Of a stretch of 6,369 nucleotides of DNA, positions 1-6,369 are shown in pieces. The DNA comes from Dehalococcoidia bacterium (GTDB taxonomy: Bacteria; Chloroflexota; Dehalococcoidia; UBA2979). The notes under the pieces are model-generated. The model worked only from the letters and a program-made list of their open reading frames with translations. It did not search any database and was not told the DNA's origin. The stretch is from positions 1-6,369 of the forward strand of contig SCTU01000207.1 in NCBI GenBank assembly GCA_004297315.1, given 5' to 3'. Each line of letters starts with the position of its first letter. The stretch's first letter is position 1. The position numbers and the translations under genes were made by a program.

Positions 1-1488
1 GTCGAGGCGCGCCTCTCGCGCGTGCCCCTGATCTTCCTCACCGCCGACCGGCCGCCCGAGGCGCGCGACATTGGCGCCGCGCAGACGGTCGACCAGGTCG
101 GACTGTTTGGCTCGCACGTGAAGTGGGCTGTCGACATGCCGCCCGCCGATGAGGGCGCGGCGCGCGAACTCGAGCGGTACGCGCGCGTGACCGCCGCCCG
201 TGCGGCGGCCGTCGCGCTGGAGGCGCCGCCTGGCCCGGTGCACCTGAACATGCCCTTCCGAGAGCCCCTCGTCGAGGCGGGCGCCGAGCCGCCCGTGATC
301 CTCGACGGCCCGCTCATCGTCCACGCAGCAGCGGCCGCGCCTTCGCCCGAAGTCGTCGCGCATCTCGCAGAGGCCTGCGTGGGACGGCGGGGGCTGATCG
401 TGTGCGGGCCCGAGTCGGCAGGTCTGCCGGCTGCCCAGATCGTGGGGCTCGCCAAGGCCCTTGGCTGGCCGGTCGTCGCCGACCCGCTCTCTGGCCTGCG
501 CGCTGGGCCGCACGACCGGACAGACGTCATCGACTGCGCCGATGTCATCGTGCGCGTGCCGGAGGCGCTGCGCGCGCTGCCGGAGGTCGTGCTTCGATTC
601 GGTGCCGCCCCCACCTCGAAGCCGTTCAACCAGTGGCTGGCGCGGCAGGCGGGCGTGCGCCGTATCCTCGTCGAGGAGGGCGGCGTCGCGACCGCCGGTT
701 GGCGCGACCCCGACCTGCAGGGCGACGAAGTCGTCTCCGCCAACCCGCGAGCTCTGTGCGAGGTCCTCGCTGCCGCGTTGCCTTCGGAAAGTGCGCCCGG
801 CGACTGGGCCGGCCTCTGGCGTGAGGCGAACGCAGCCGCGCGCGAGGCGATGCGCGAGGCGATCGCGGGCTTTGCCGACCCGTTCGAGGGGCAGGCCGTC
901 CTCGACCTGCGCGCCGCGCTGCCCTCGGGGAGCACGCTCGTCGCGGGGAATTCGATGCCGGTGCGTGACATCGACTCTTTCTTCTTCAATACCGAACGTG
1001 ATGTCCGGATCGTCGGCACACGGGGGGCGTCCGGCATCGACGGCGTCACGTCAACGGCGGTCGGGGCGGCTGCGGCTGGTGGCGGGCCCGTCGCGCTGCT
1101 GATCGGCGACCTCTCCTTCCTGCATGACGTGAACGGGCTCTGGCCGACGCACCGTTACGGCCTCGACCTCACCGTCGTGCTCGTGAACAACCAGGGTGGT
1201 GGGATCTTCTCGTTCCTGCCGCAGCGGCAAGCCATCCCCGACCGCTTCGAGGCGTGGTGGGGCACCCCGCACGGGGTCGACCTGCGGCACGCCGTTACGC
1301 TGCATCACGGACGTCATGCGGTCATCGACGCGGGCGACCAGCATGCGGCGATCGCCGAGGCGCTCGCACGCCCCGGCCTCGACGTCCTCGAGCTCCGCAC
1401 GGAGCGCGACCGCAACGTCGCGCAACACAGCATCGTGTGGGCGCGCGCGGCCGAGGCCGTGCGCGACGCCCTCGCGGCGCACGCGTAG
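1..1488 (+). CDS. menD: MenD, SEPHCHC synthase (5' end missing)
   Basis: Thiamine-diphosphate enzyme that adds decarboxylated 2-oxoglutarate to isochorismate, giving SEPHCHC, the first committed step of classical menaquinone synthesis; cytoplasmic. The frame is open from base 1, so the gene begins upstream. The GTG at 22 is an internal valine, because the residues before it (VEARLSR) continue the family pattern. 495 residues are visible; roughly the first 100, with the catalytic glutamate of the ThDP Pyr domain, are missing. Visible in window numbering: LTADRPPE (13-20); GPVHLNMPFREPL near 78-90; NSMPVRDID (317-325) and RGASGIDG (341-348), which hold the substrate-contacting Ser and Arg residues; GDLSFLHDVNG (369-379) and NNQGGGIF (396-403), the cofactor motif. 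D370, N397 and G399 have the spacing of the E. coli Mg2+ ligands. The TAG stop lies 10 bases before menH. The ADRPPE, RGASGIDG and NNxGGGIF motifs exclude other ThDP enzymes. Confidence 0.97.
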   Translation, partial: VEARLSRVPLIFLTADRPPEARDIGAAQTVDQVGLFGSHVKWAVDMPPADEGAARELERYARVTAARAAAVALEAPPGPVHLNMPFREPLVEAGAEPPVILDGPLIVHAAAAAPSPEVVAHLAEACVGRRGLIVCGPESAGLPAAQIVGLAKALGWPVVADPLSGLRAGPHDRTDVIDCADVIVRVPEALRALPEVVLRFGAAPTSKPFNQWLARQAGVRRILVEEGGVATAGWRDPDLQGDEVVSANPRALCEVLAAALPSESAPGDWAGLWREANAAAREAMREAIAGFADPFEGQAVLDLRAALPSGSTLVAGNSMPVRDIDSFFFNTERDVRIVGTRGASGIDGVTSTAVGAAAAGGGPVALLIGDLSFLHDVNGLWPTHRYGLDLTVVLVNNQGGGIFSFLPQRQAIPDRFEAWWGTPHGVDLRHAVTLHHGRHAVIDAGDQHAAIAEALARPGLDVLELRTERDRNVAQHSIVWARAAEAVRDALAAHA

Positions 1489-1491
1489 GGA
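1487..1491 (+). promoter_or_regulatory. Ribosome binding site of menH
   Basis: AGGGA overlaps the menD stop codon and lies 7 bases before the GTG at 1499. This spacing favours that GTG over the in-frame GTG at 1514 as the menH start, and it suggests that menH translation is coupled to menD termination. The call rests on sequence and spacing only. Confidence 0.55.
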
Positions 1492-1498
1492 CGCTAGC

Positions 1499-2326
1499 GT
1501 GCCGCACGTCGATGTGGACGGCCTTGCGCTCAACGTTGACCGCTACGGCGTGGGCCCGCCGGTCGTGCTGCTCCACGGCTTCACCGGTTCGCGCACCAGC
1601 TGGTACGACGTGATTCGTGCCCTCGAAGGCGAGTTCACGACGCTGTCCGTCGACCTGGTGGGCCACGGATGGTCCGGCTCGCCGTCTTCCCTCGAGCGGT
1701 ACGAAATGTCACGCGCCGTCGATGACCTCGTGGCGGTGGTGAAGAAGAGCGGGTTCGAGCGCGCGGCGTGGGTCGGCTACTCGCTCGGCGGGCGCACGGC
1801 ACTACAACTCGCCGTCCAGCATCCCGAAGCGGTCTCAGCGCTCGTCCTCGAAGGAGCCTCGCCCGGCCTGGCCACCGCACAGGAACGCGCCGACCGCGTA
1901 GCGGCGGACGAGGCGCTGGCGCGCAAACTCGAAACCGAGGGCCTTGAGGCCTTTATCGACTACTGGCAGTCGATCCCGCTCTGGGACTCACAGAAGACGA
2001 CGCTGAGCGAGCCGCAGCGCATGGCGCTCCGCCAGCAGCGGCTCGCCCAGCGCGCGACGGGGCTAGCAAACTCCCTGCGCGGGATGGGCACCGGGTCGCA
2101 AATGTGGGTGGGGGACCGACTCGGTGAGTTGAAGGTGCCCGTTCTCCTGACAGCCGGTAGGCTGGATACGAAGTTCAGCGCGATAGCCGAGGACATGGGG
2201 CGGGCAATCGCAGGCGCGCGCGTCGAGATCATCGAGGATGCCGGGCACTGCGCCCACCTCGAACAGCCGGCGGCGTTCAACGCGGTGCTGCTGGACTTCT
2301 TGCGAGGGATTCGCAGCCGGCTCTAG
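1499..2326 (+). CDS. menH: MenH, SHCHC synthase (alpha/beta hydrolase fold)
   Basis: Eliminates pyruvate from SEPHCHC to give SHCHC, directly after MenD. The 275-residue length is near that of E. coli MenH (about 250). The frame stays open upstream into menD, but family similarity begins at VDVDGLALNVDRYG, so I chose the GTG at 1499 with AGGGA 7 bases before it. Visible: oxyanion-region motif LHGFTGS (25-31); DLVGHGWSGS (52-61); nucleophile elbow GYSLGGR with Ser95 (93-99); SLRGMGTGSQ (192-201), a block typical of MenH rather than general hydrolases; acid Asp223 in AGRLDTKF (219-226); His250 in AGHCAHLEQP (248-257). The Ser-Asp-His triad is complete. The gap to menD is 10 bases. A generic alpha/beta hydrolase is the only alternative, and both context and the LRGMGTG block argue against it. 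Confidence 0.95.
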   Translation: MPHVDVDGLALNVDRYGVGPPVVLLHGFTGSRTSWYDVIRALEGEFTTLSVDLVGHGWSGSPSSLERYEMSRAVDDLVAVVKKSGFERAAWVGYSLGGRTALQLAVQHPEAVSALVLEGASPGLATAQERADRVAADEALARKLETEGLEAFIDYWQSIPLWDSQKTTLSEPQRMALRQQRLAQRATGLANSLRGMGTGSQMWVGDRLGELKVPVLLTAGRLDTKFSAIAEDMGRAIAGARVEIIEDAGHCAHLEQPAAFNAVLLDFLRGIRSRL

Positions 2327-2327
2327 C

Positions 2328-2353
2328 CCTCGACGGCTGGAGCCGCGTCGGGG
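2328..2353 (+). promoter_or_regulatory. Possible intercistronic hairpin between menH and menB
   Basis: In the widest gap of the cluster (42 bases), 2328-2334 can pair with 2347-2353 (seven pairs, one of them G-U). Bases 2335-2337 can pair with 2342-2344 around a TGGA loop, leaving a two-base bulge at 2345-2346. No T-run follows, so this is not an intrinsic terminator. It ends five bases before the G-run upstream of menB and could affect mRNA stability or menB initiation. In DNA this GC-rich such a fold can also arise by chance. Confidence 0.3.
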
Positions 2354-2368
2354 CGGCGGGGGGGCACC

Positions 2369-3196
2369 GTGAGCATCCAGTGGCAGTCCGTGAAGCAGTA
2401 CACGGACATCCTGTACGAGAAGGCCGAGGGGATCGCGAAGATCACCATCAACCGGCCCGAGGTCCACAACTCCTTCCGCCCGGGCACCCTAAACGAACTG
2501 GCTGAGGCCTTCCGCGATGCGGCGTCCGACAACGCGATCGGCGTGGTGCTCTTCACGGGCGCTGGCGGGCGCGCCTTCTGCGCCGGCGGTGACCAGCGCA
2601 TCCGCGGCCACGCCGGTTACGTAGGCGAAGACGGCAACCCGAGCCTGAATGTCCTGCCGCTCCAGCGCTTCATCCGCGAGATGCCGAAGCCGGTGATCGC
2701 CCTCGTCGCGGGTTACGCGATTGGCGGCGGCCACGTGCTGCACGTGATCTGCGACCTCACCATCGCCGCGGAGAACGCTCGCTTCGGGCAGACCGGGCCG
2801 CGCGTCGGCTCGTTCGATGCCGGCTACGGCACGTCGATGCTTGCCCGGCTCGTGGGGACGAAGAAGGCGCGAGAGATCTGGTACCTCTGCCGTCAGTACG
2901 ACGCGCAGGAGGCGCTCCAGATGGGCCTGGTGAACAAGGTCGTGCCCCTCGACCAGCTCGAGGACGAGGGCGTCGAGTGGGCGCGCGAGATTCTCGCGAA
3001 GTCGTCCACGGCGATCCGCTTCCTGAAGAACGCCTTCCTCGCGGACACGGATGGGGCGACTGGCCTGCAGGTGCTCGCCGGCGACCTGACGATGCTCTAT
3101 TACACGACGGACGAGGCTAAAGAGGGCCGCAACGCCTTCGTCGAGAAGCGCACACCCGACTTCACCAAGTTCACCCGCCTGCCGTTCCACGGCTAG
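2369..3196 (+). CDS. menB: MenB, 1,4-dihydroxy-2-naphthoyl-CoA synthase, type I
   Basis: Crotonase-fold enzyme that cyclises OSB-CoA to DHNA-CoA by an intramolecular Claisen condensation, in the cytoplasm. At 275 residues it has the length of the B. subtilis enzyme and, from memory of that sequence, looks very similar along its whole length. The start is the GTG at 2369, preceded by a run of seven G (2358-2364) four bases away; there is no other in-frame start between the menH stop and the conserved region. Visible: ITINRPEVHN (25-34); oxyanion-hole segments AFCAGGDQ (69-76) and YAIGGGHVLH (116-125); the QTGPRVGSFDAGYG block (141-154); REIWYLCRQY (168-177); C-terminal KEGRNAFVEKR and PDF. With a constant offset of 13, E. 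coli Tyr97, Gln154, Gly156, Ser161, Asp163, Trp184 and Tyr258 correspond to Y84, Q141, G143, S148, D150, W171 and Y245, all conserved. Gly143 marks the bicarbonate-dependent type I group. Confidence 0.98.
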   Translation: MSIQWQSVKQYTDILYEKAEGIAKITINRPEVHNSFRPGTLNELAEAFRDAASDNAIGVVLFTGAGGRAFCAGGDQRIRGHAGYVGEDGNPSLNVLPLQRFIREMPKPVIALVAGYAIGGGHVLHVICDLTIAAENARFGQTGPRVGSFDAGYGTSMLARLVGTKKAREIWYLCRQYDAQEALQMGLVNKVVPLDQLEDEGVEWAREILAKSSTAIRFLKNAFLADTDGATGLQVLAGDLTMLYYTTDEAKEGRNAFVEKRTPDFTKFTRLPFHG

Positions 3197-3202
3197 CGCG
3201 CG

Positions 3203-3207
3203 AAGGA
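3203..3207 (+). promoter_or_regulatory. Ribosome binding site of menA
   Basis: AAGGA lies 5 bases before the ATG at 3213, in the 16-base gap after the menB stop. It is one of the clearest Shine-Dalgarno matches in the window and supports the chosen menA start. Confidence 0.6.
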
Positions 3208-3212
3208 CCGAA

Positions 3213-4121
3213 ATGCCGTCAGCCGCCCGCCCGCTCCCGCGCCCCGGATCGTTCCGCGCCTGGATGCTCGCGATCCGCCCTCCGACCCTGACCGCCGCCG
3301 TAGTCCCGGTGCTGGTCGGTACCGGCGTGGCGATCCACGACGGCGTGCGCGCGCCGCTTGCGGCGTCGGCGGCGCTGATCGGTTCGCTCGCGCTCCAGGT
3401 CGGGGCGAACTTCGCGAACGACCTCTCGGACTTCCGCCGCGGCGCGGACAACGAGTCGCGCCTCGGCCCGCCGCGGGCGACGCAGCAGGGTCTCCTCACC
3501 CAGCGCGAGGTGGGGCAGGGGATTCTCGCCGCCTTCGCCGTGGCGACCCTTGCCGGGCTCTACCTCGTCACGGTCGGCGGCTGGCCGATCATCGCGATCG
3601 GGCTCGCGTCCATGCTCGCTGCGCTGACCTACACGGGCGGCCCGTGGCCCTTTGGCTATCGCGGGCTGGGCGAGTTGTTCGTGTTCGTCTTCTTCGGCGT
3701 CGTGGCGGTGGCGGGGACGTACTACGTGCAGGCCGGTGCGGTGACGGCGGACGTCCTCGCGGCGGCGCTGCCGGTCTCGCTCACCGTGACTGCGATCCTC
3801 GTCGTAAACAATGTGCGCGACATCGACACCGACCGGCTCGCGGGAAAGTACACGCTCGCGGTCTACCTCGGGCGGCGGTTGGCGCGGTTCGAGTTCGTAC
3901 TCGTCGTGGTGATGGCGTACCTCTCGGCCGGCTCGCTGTGGCTGCTCGGCTCGTTCTCCGGCTGGGTGCTGCTCTCATGGGCCTCGGTGCCAGCGGCCGT
4001 GGTGCCAGTGGCCGCAGTCGTGGCGAGGACGGACGGGCCGAGCCTGAACAAGGCGCTGCGCTCAACGGCGCGCCTCCACCTGCTCTTCGGCATCCTGCTC
4101 GCGATCGGCGTCTCGTTCTAA
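3213..4121 (+). CDS. menA: MenA, 1,4-dihydroxy-2-naphthoate polyprenyltransferase
   Basis: Integral-membrane UbiA-superfamily prenyltransferase that transfers a polyprenyl group to DHNA with loss of CO2, giving demethylmenaquinone. 302 residues, the usual MenA length. Visible: FRAWMLAIRPPTLTAAVVPV (14-33), the typical MenA N-terminus leading into the first membrane helix; first Asp-rich motif NFANDLSDFRRGAD (66-79) for Mg2+-diphosphate binding, followed by GPPRATQQGLLT (85-96); YTGGPWPFGYRGLGE (140-154), a MenA hallmark; second Asp-rich motif NNVRDIDTD (199-207), continuing to AGKYTLAVYLGRR. About nine hydrophobic helices can be drawn, near 27-42, 48-66, 104-121, 124-140, 153-173, 179-200, 225-248, 249-271 and 287-301. 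No signal peptide is expected. UbiA-type quinone or chlorophyll prenyltransferases are related alternatives, but the GGPWPxGYxGLGE block and the operon favour MenA. Confidence 0.96.
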   Translation: MPSAARPLPRPGSFRAWMLAIRPPTLTAAVVPVLVGTGVAIHDGVRAPLAASAALIGSLALQVGANFANDLSDFRRGADNESRLGPPRATQQGLLTQREVGQGILAAFAVATLAGLYLVTVGGWPIIAIGLASMLAALTYTGGPWPFGYRGLGELFVFVFFGVVAVAGTYYVQAGAVTADVLAAALPVSLTVTAILVVNNVRDIDTDRLAGKYTLAVYLGRRLARFEFVLVVVMAYLSAGSLWLLGSFSGWVLLSWASVPAAVVPVAAVVARTDGPSLNKALRSTARLHLLFGILLAIGVSF

Positions 4122-4131
4122 CGTCCGTCCC

Positions 4132-5250
4132 ATGACGCCGCCGCTCCCGCAACCCGTCACCCTCCGCTGGCGGCCCTTCCGCCTGCCGCTGCGCGCGCGC
4201 TTCGAGGCTGCGCACGGCCAGACGTCGTTTCGCGAAGGCGTGCTGGTGGAGTTGCGTGACCGGAGCGGTCAGACAGGCGTGGGCGAGGCCTCGCCGTACC
4301 CCGGCCTGGGCGGCGGCACGGTCGATGATGTCCTTGCGCTACTCTCCGGCTACGGCCTCGCGGTTTGCGAGGCCGGTCGGCTCACCACCGGGCCGGGAGC
4401 CGTGGCGTTGCGTTGCGGCATCGATGCGGCGCTGCTCGACCTCGCGGGGCGCGCGACCGGCAAGCCGGTCGCGGCACTCCTCGCGGACGCGCCCGCGACC
4501 TCGGTCGAGGTGAACGCGGTGATCGGCGGGGGGACCCCCGAGGAGGTCGTGCGGTACGCGCTCGAAGCCGTCCGCGCGGGATACCGCGTGCTCAAGTTGA
4601 AGGTGGGCGTCGCGTCAATTGGGCAGGAGGCACGCACGATCGAGGCGGTGCGGGCCGCCTGCCCGGACGCTGCGATCCGGCTCGACGCCAACGGCGCGTG
4701 GGACGAGGTCTCGGCGCGCGCGGCGATAGAGGCGTTTGCGCCGTGCCGTATCGAGTCGCTCGAACAGCCGGTCCCTCCCGGTGATTTCGAGGCCCTCGCC
4801 CGCATCCACGCGACGTCGCCGATCCGCATCGCAGCCGACGAGTCGCTCTCCGACCACGCTGTGCGTGAGCGCGTCCTTGCCGAGCGTGCGGCGAGCGTCG
4901 TGGTGCTGAAGCCGATGACGCTCGGTGGCCTGCACGTCGCTTTCGATGTCGGCCGTCGCGCGATCGGCCGGGGGATGGCCGCGGTCGTCACGACGACGTT
5001 CGATTCCTCGGTGGGCACCGCGATGGCGCTCCACGTCGCCGCGGCGCTCGATGCCCTGACCCCAGGTGTCGAGGTCGCCCACGGGCTTTCGACCGGCGGG
5101 CACCTCGGCGCAGACGTGGTCGCGCGCACGCTCGTGCCGGCAGACGGCCGGCTCGCGCTGCCTTCGGCGCCCGGTCTTGGTATCGACGTCGACGGGGACG
5201 CCCTTGACGCGGTGGCGACGGCCCCTTGGTCCGAGTGGGTGGGTGCCTGA
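4132..5250 (+). CDS. menC: MenC, o-succinylbenzoate synthase (enolase superfamily)
   Basis: Dehydrates SHCHC to o-succinylbenzoate, supplying MenE next door. 372 residues, typical of the Bacillus-type OSBS/N-acylamino-acid racemase group rather than the shorter E. coli enzyme (about 320). The N-terminal capping domain (about 1-120) includes FREGVLVELRD (33-43) and GEASPYPGLGG (51-61). The barrel domain holds KLKVG with catalytic Lys155/Lys157, metal ligands Asp185 (LDANGAW), Glu211 (LEQP) and Asp236 (AADESL), and the second catalytic Lys260 (VLKPM). The spacings of 26, 25 and 24 residues match those of muconate-lactonizing-enzyme-type active sites. TTTFDSSVGTAMALHVAAAL (288-307) is the usual C-terminal block. 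The ATG lies 10 bases after the menA stop with no recognisable Shine-Dalgarno sequence, so translation may depend on ribosomes finishing menA. Some relatives also racemise N-acylamino acids; context makes OSBS the main role. Confidence 0.94.
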   Translation: MTPPLPQPVTLRWRPFRLPLRARFEAAHGQTSFREGVLVELRDRSGQTGVGEASPYPGLGGGTVDDVLALLSGYGLAVCEAGRLTTGPGAVALRCGIDAALLDLAGRATGKPVAALLADAPATSVEVNAVIGGGTPEEVVRYALEAVRAGYRVLKLKVGVASIGQEARTIEAVRAACPDAAIRLDANGAWDEVSARAAIEAFAPCRIESLEQPVPPGDFEALARIHATSPIRIAADESLSDHAVRERVLAERAASVVVLKPMTLGGLHVAFDVGRRAIGRGMAAVVTTTFDSSVGTAMALHVAAALDALTPGVEVAHGLSTGGHLGADVVARTLVPADGRLALPSAPGLGIDVDGDALDAVATAPWSEWVGA

Positions 5251-6369
5251 TGCCCGGGGCGCCCCTCGATGTTGCGCTGCAGGACTGGGTCGCGCTGCGC
5301 GCGCGGACGCACCCTTCGCACGTCGCGCTTGAGTGCTCGGGCGAGGTGTGGGACTACGCCACGCTCGAGGCGCGCGTCGCCTCGGCGGCAGGCGCGCTGC
5401 GTGCTGAGGGGGTCGAGGCGGGGGAGTCGGTGGCGGTGCTCGCGAACAACGGGCTCCCGATCGCCCGCTTCGCGCACGCGATCCCGCGCGCGGGCGCCCT
5501 CTTCATGCCGCTCAACGCTCGCCTCTCCGCGGGCGAGGCCGGGTACCAACTGCGCGACAGCCGCACGCGGCTGCTGGTGCATGACGCGGGCCTCGCCGGG
5601 CTCGCGCGCGAGGCAGCCGCCGAGACAGGGGTGCGCACGCTCGCGATCGAGGACGCCCGCTGGGACGCCGGGCCACCGCTCGACGCGCTGGGGAGCATCG
5701 AGGCGAGCCGGCTGCACTCCGTGATCTACACGTCGGGCACGACGGGGCGTCCGAAAGGCGCGCTGCTCACGCACGGGAACTTCCACTGGAGCGCCGTGGC
5801 CAGCGCGCAAAACCTCGGGGTGGAGGCGGACGACCGCTGGCTGGCTTGCATGCCGCTCTTCCATGTCGGCGGGCTCTCGATCCTGCTGCGGTCGGCGATC
5901 TACGGCACGACGGCGGTGATCCATGAGCGGTTCGAGGAGACGCGCGTCGACCGCGCCCTGCGCGAGGAGCGCATCACCTTGCTGTCAGTGGTGGCCGCCA
6001 TGCTCCAGCGCGTCTTCGCCGTTTCGCCGGAGGCGTACCCGTCCACACTGCGCGGCGTGCTCCTCGGCGGGGGCCCGGCGCCGCGCCCGCTGCTGGAGGA
6101 GGCGGCGCGGCGAGGCATGCCGGTACTCCAGACCTACGGGCTCACGGAGACGTGCTCGCAGGTCGCCACGCTTGGCCAGGCGGATGCGCTGCGGAAACTC
6201 GGTTCGGCCGGCCTGCCGCTCGCGGCCTCGACCGTCCGTATTGAGGTGGAGGGCCGCGAGGCGGAGCCGGGCGAGGTCGGTGAGATCGTGGTCGCGGGGC
6301 CGACGGTGTGCGCGGGCTACCTGCACCGGCCCGACGCGACCGAGGCTGCGATCCGGGACGGCTGGCTGC
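5250..6369 (+). CDS. menE: MenE, o-succinylbenzoate-CoA ligase (3' end missing)
   Basis: Acyl-adenylate-forming ligase that activates OSB with ATP and CoA to OSB-CoA, the MenB substrate. The ATG at 5250 shares its A with the menC TGA (TGATG), indicating translational coupling; a G-rich stretch (5237-5243) is the only candidate ribosome binding site. 373 codons are visible and the frame is still open at the window end. Family members are near 450-500 residues, so the C-terminal swivelling domain with its catalytic lysine is missing. Visible: phosphate loop YTSGTTGRPKG (160-170); MPLFHVGGLSIL (201-212); LLGGGPAP (271-278); adenine-binding QTYGLTET (294-301) followed by CSQVATL; KLGSAGLPL (316-324); VGEIVVAGPTVCAGYLHRP (343-361). 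The sequence stops at DGWL, just before the expected TGD motif. TETCSQ, KLGSAGxPL and MPLFHVGGLSIL are MenE-like among acyl-CoA synthetases, and the context agrees. Confidence 0.95.
   Translation, partial: MPGAPLDVALQDWVALRARTHPSHVALECSGEVWDYATLEARVASAAGALRAEGVEAGESVAVLANNGLPIARFAHAIPRAGALFMPLNARLSAGEAGYQLRDSRTRLLVHDAGLAGLAREAAAETGVRTLAIEDARWDAGPPLDALGSIEASRLHSVIYTSGTTGRPKGALLTHGNFHWSAVASAQNLGVEADDRWLACMPLFHVGGLSILLRSAIYGTTAVIHERFEETRVDRALREERITLLSVVAAMLQRVFAVSPEAYPSTLRGVLLGGGPAPRPLLEEAARRGMPVLQTYGLTETCSQVATLGQADALRKLGSAGLPLAASTVRIEVEGREAEPGEVGEIVVAGPTVCAGYLHRPDATEAAIRDGWL

Noticed and set aside
22..24. GTG at 22 as the true start of menD
   Set aside because: The codons before it encode VEARLSR, which continues the conserved MenD segment leading into PLIFLTADRPPE. 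The gene is cut by the window edge.
1196..1498. N-terminal extension of menH inside menD
   Set aside because: The frame is open upstream, but the translation there is Arg/Ser-rich shadow sequence of menD. MenH similarity begins at the GTG at 1499, which has its own ribosome binding site.
1499..2326. A non-menaquinone hydrolase inserted in the operon
   Set aside because: The SLRGMGTGSQ block, the complete Ser-Asp-His triad in MenH-like motifs and the position next to menD all fit SHCHC synthase.
2327..2368. Intrinsic terminator between menH and menB
   Set aside because: The hairpin here is followed by a G-rich stretch, not a T-run, and menB continues the pathway on the same strand.
2489..3499. 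Minus-strand open frame (336 codons) opposite menB and the start of menA
   Set aside because: Antisense to strongly conserved coding sequence and without recognisable domains. Long stop-free antisense frames are common at this GC content.
4350..5924. Long minus-strand open frame (524 codons) opposite menC and menE
   Set aside because: It lies entirely antisense to two well-supported genes. Its translation is rich in Arg, Ala, Ser and Pro with no family motif, as expected for the shadow of GC-rich codon usage.

Overview
This 6.4 kb window is very GC-rich and consists almost entirely of one tightly packed plus-strand gene cluster for menaquinone (vitamin K2) biosynthesis. The order is menD (5' end missing), menH, menB, menA, menC, menE (3' end missing). 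Every gene is recognised from family motifs in its translation. Gaps between genes are 10, 42, 16 and 10 bases, and menC and menE overlap by one base (TGATG), so one polycistronic mRNA is likely. I see no convincing promoter, intrinsic terminator, RNA gene, mobile element, CRISPR array or long repeat.

Pathway logic: MenD joins isochorismate and 2-oxoglutarate to give SEPHCHC. MenH removes pyruvate to give SHCHC, and MenC dehydrates SHCHC to o-succinylbenzoate (OSB). MenE makes OSB-CoA and MenB closes the second ring to give 1,4-dihydroxy-2-naphthoyl-CoA (DHNA-CoA). After thioester hydrolysis, the membrane enzyme MenA attaches the polyprenyl tail. The steps not encoded here are isochorismate synthase (MenF), DHNA-CoA thioesterase and the final methyltransferase (MenG/UbiE). 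They may lie outside the window.

Layout: 1-1488 menD C-terminal part; 1499-2326 menH (GTG start); 2327-2368 a short intercistronic gap that can fold into a hairpin; 2369-3196 menB (GTG start); 3213-4121 menA; 4132-5250 menC; 5250-6369 menE, running off the window.

Organism: a respiring bacterium with a high-GC genome using the classical (non-futalosine) menaquinone route. MenB is of the bicarbonate-dependent type I, close in sequence to the Bacillus enzyme as I recall it, which argues against Actinobacteria (usually type II). A high-GC lineage such as Chloroflexota is a reasonable guess, but that is inference only. The key catalytic residues I could place are present in all six proteins. I found no frameshift and no hidden novel system; this is an ordinary, well-preserved biosynthetic operon.
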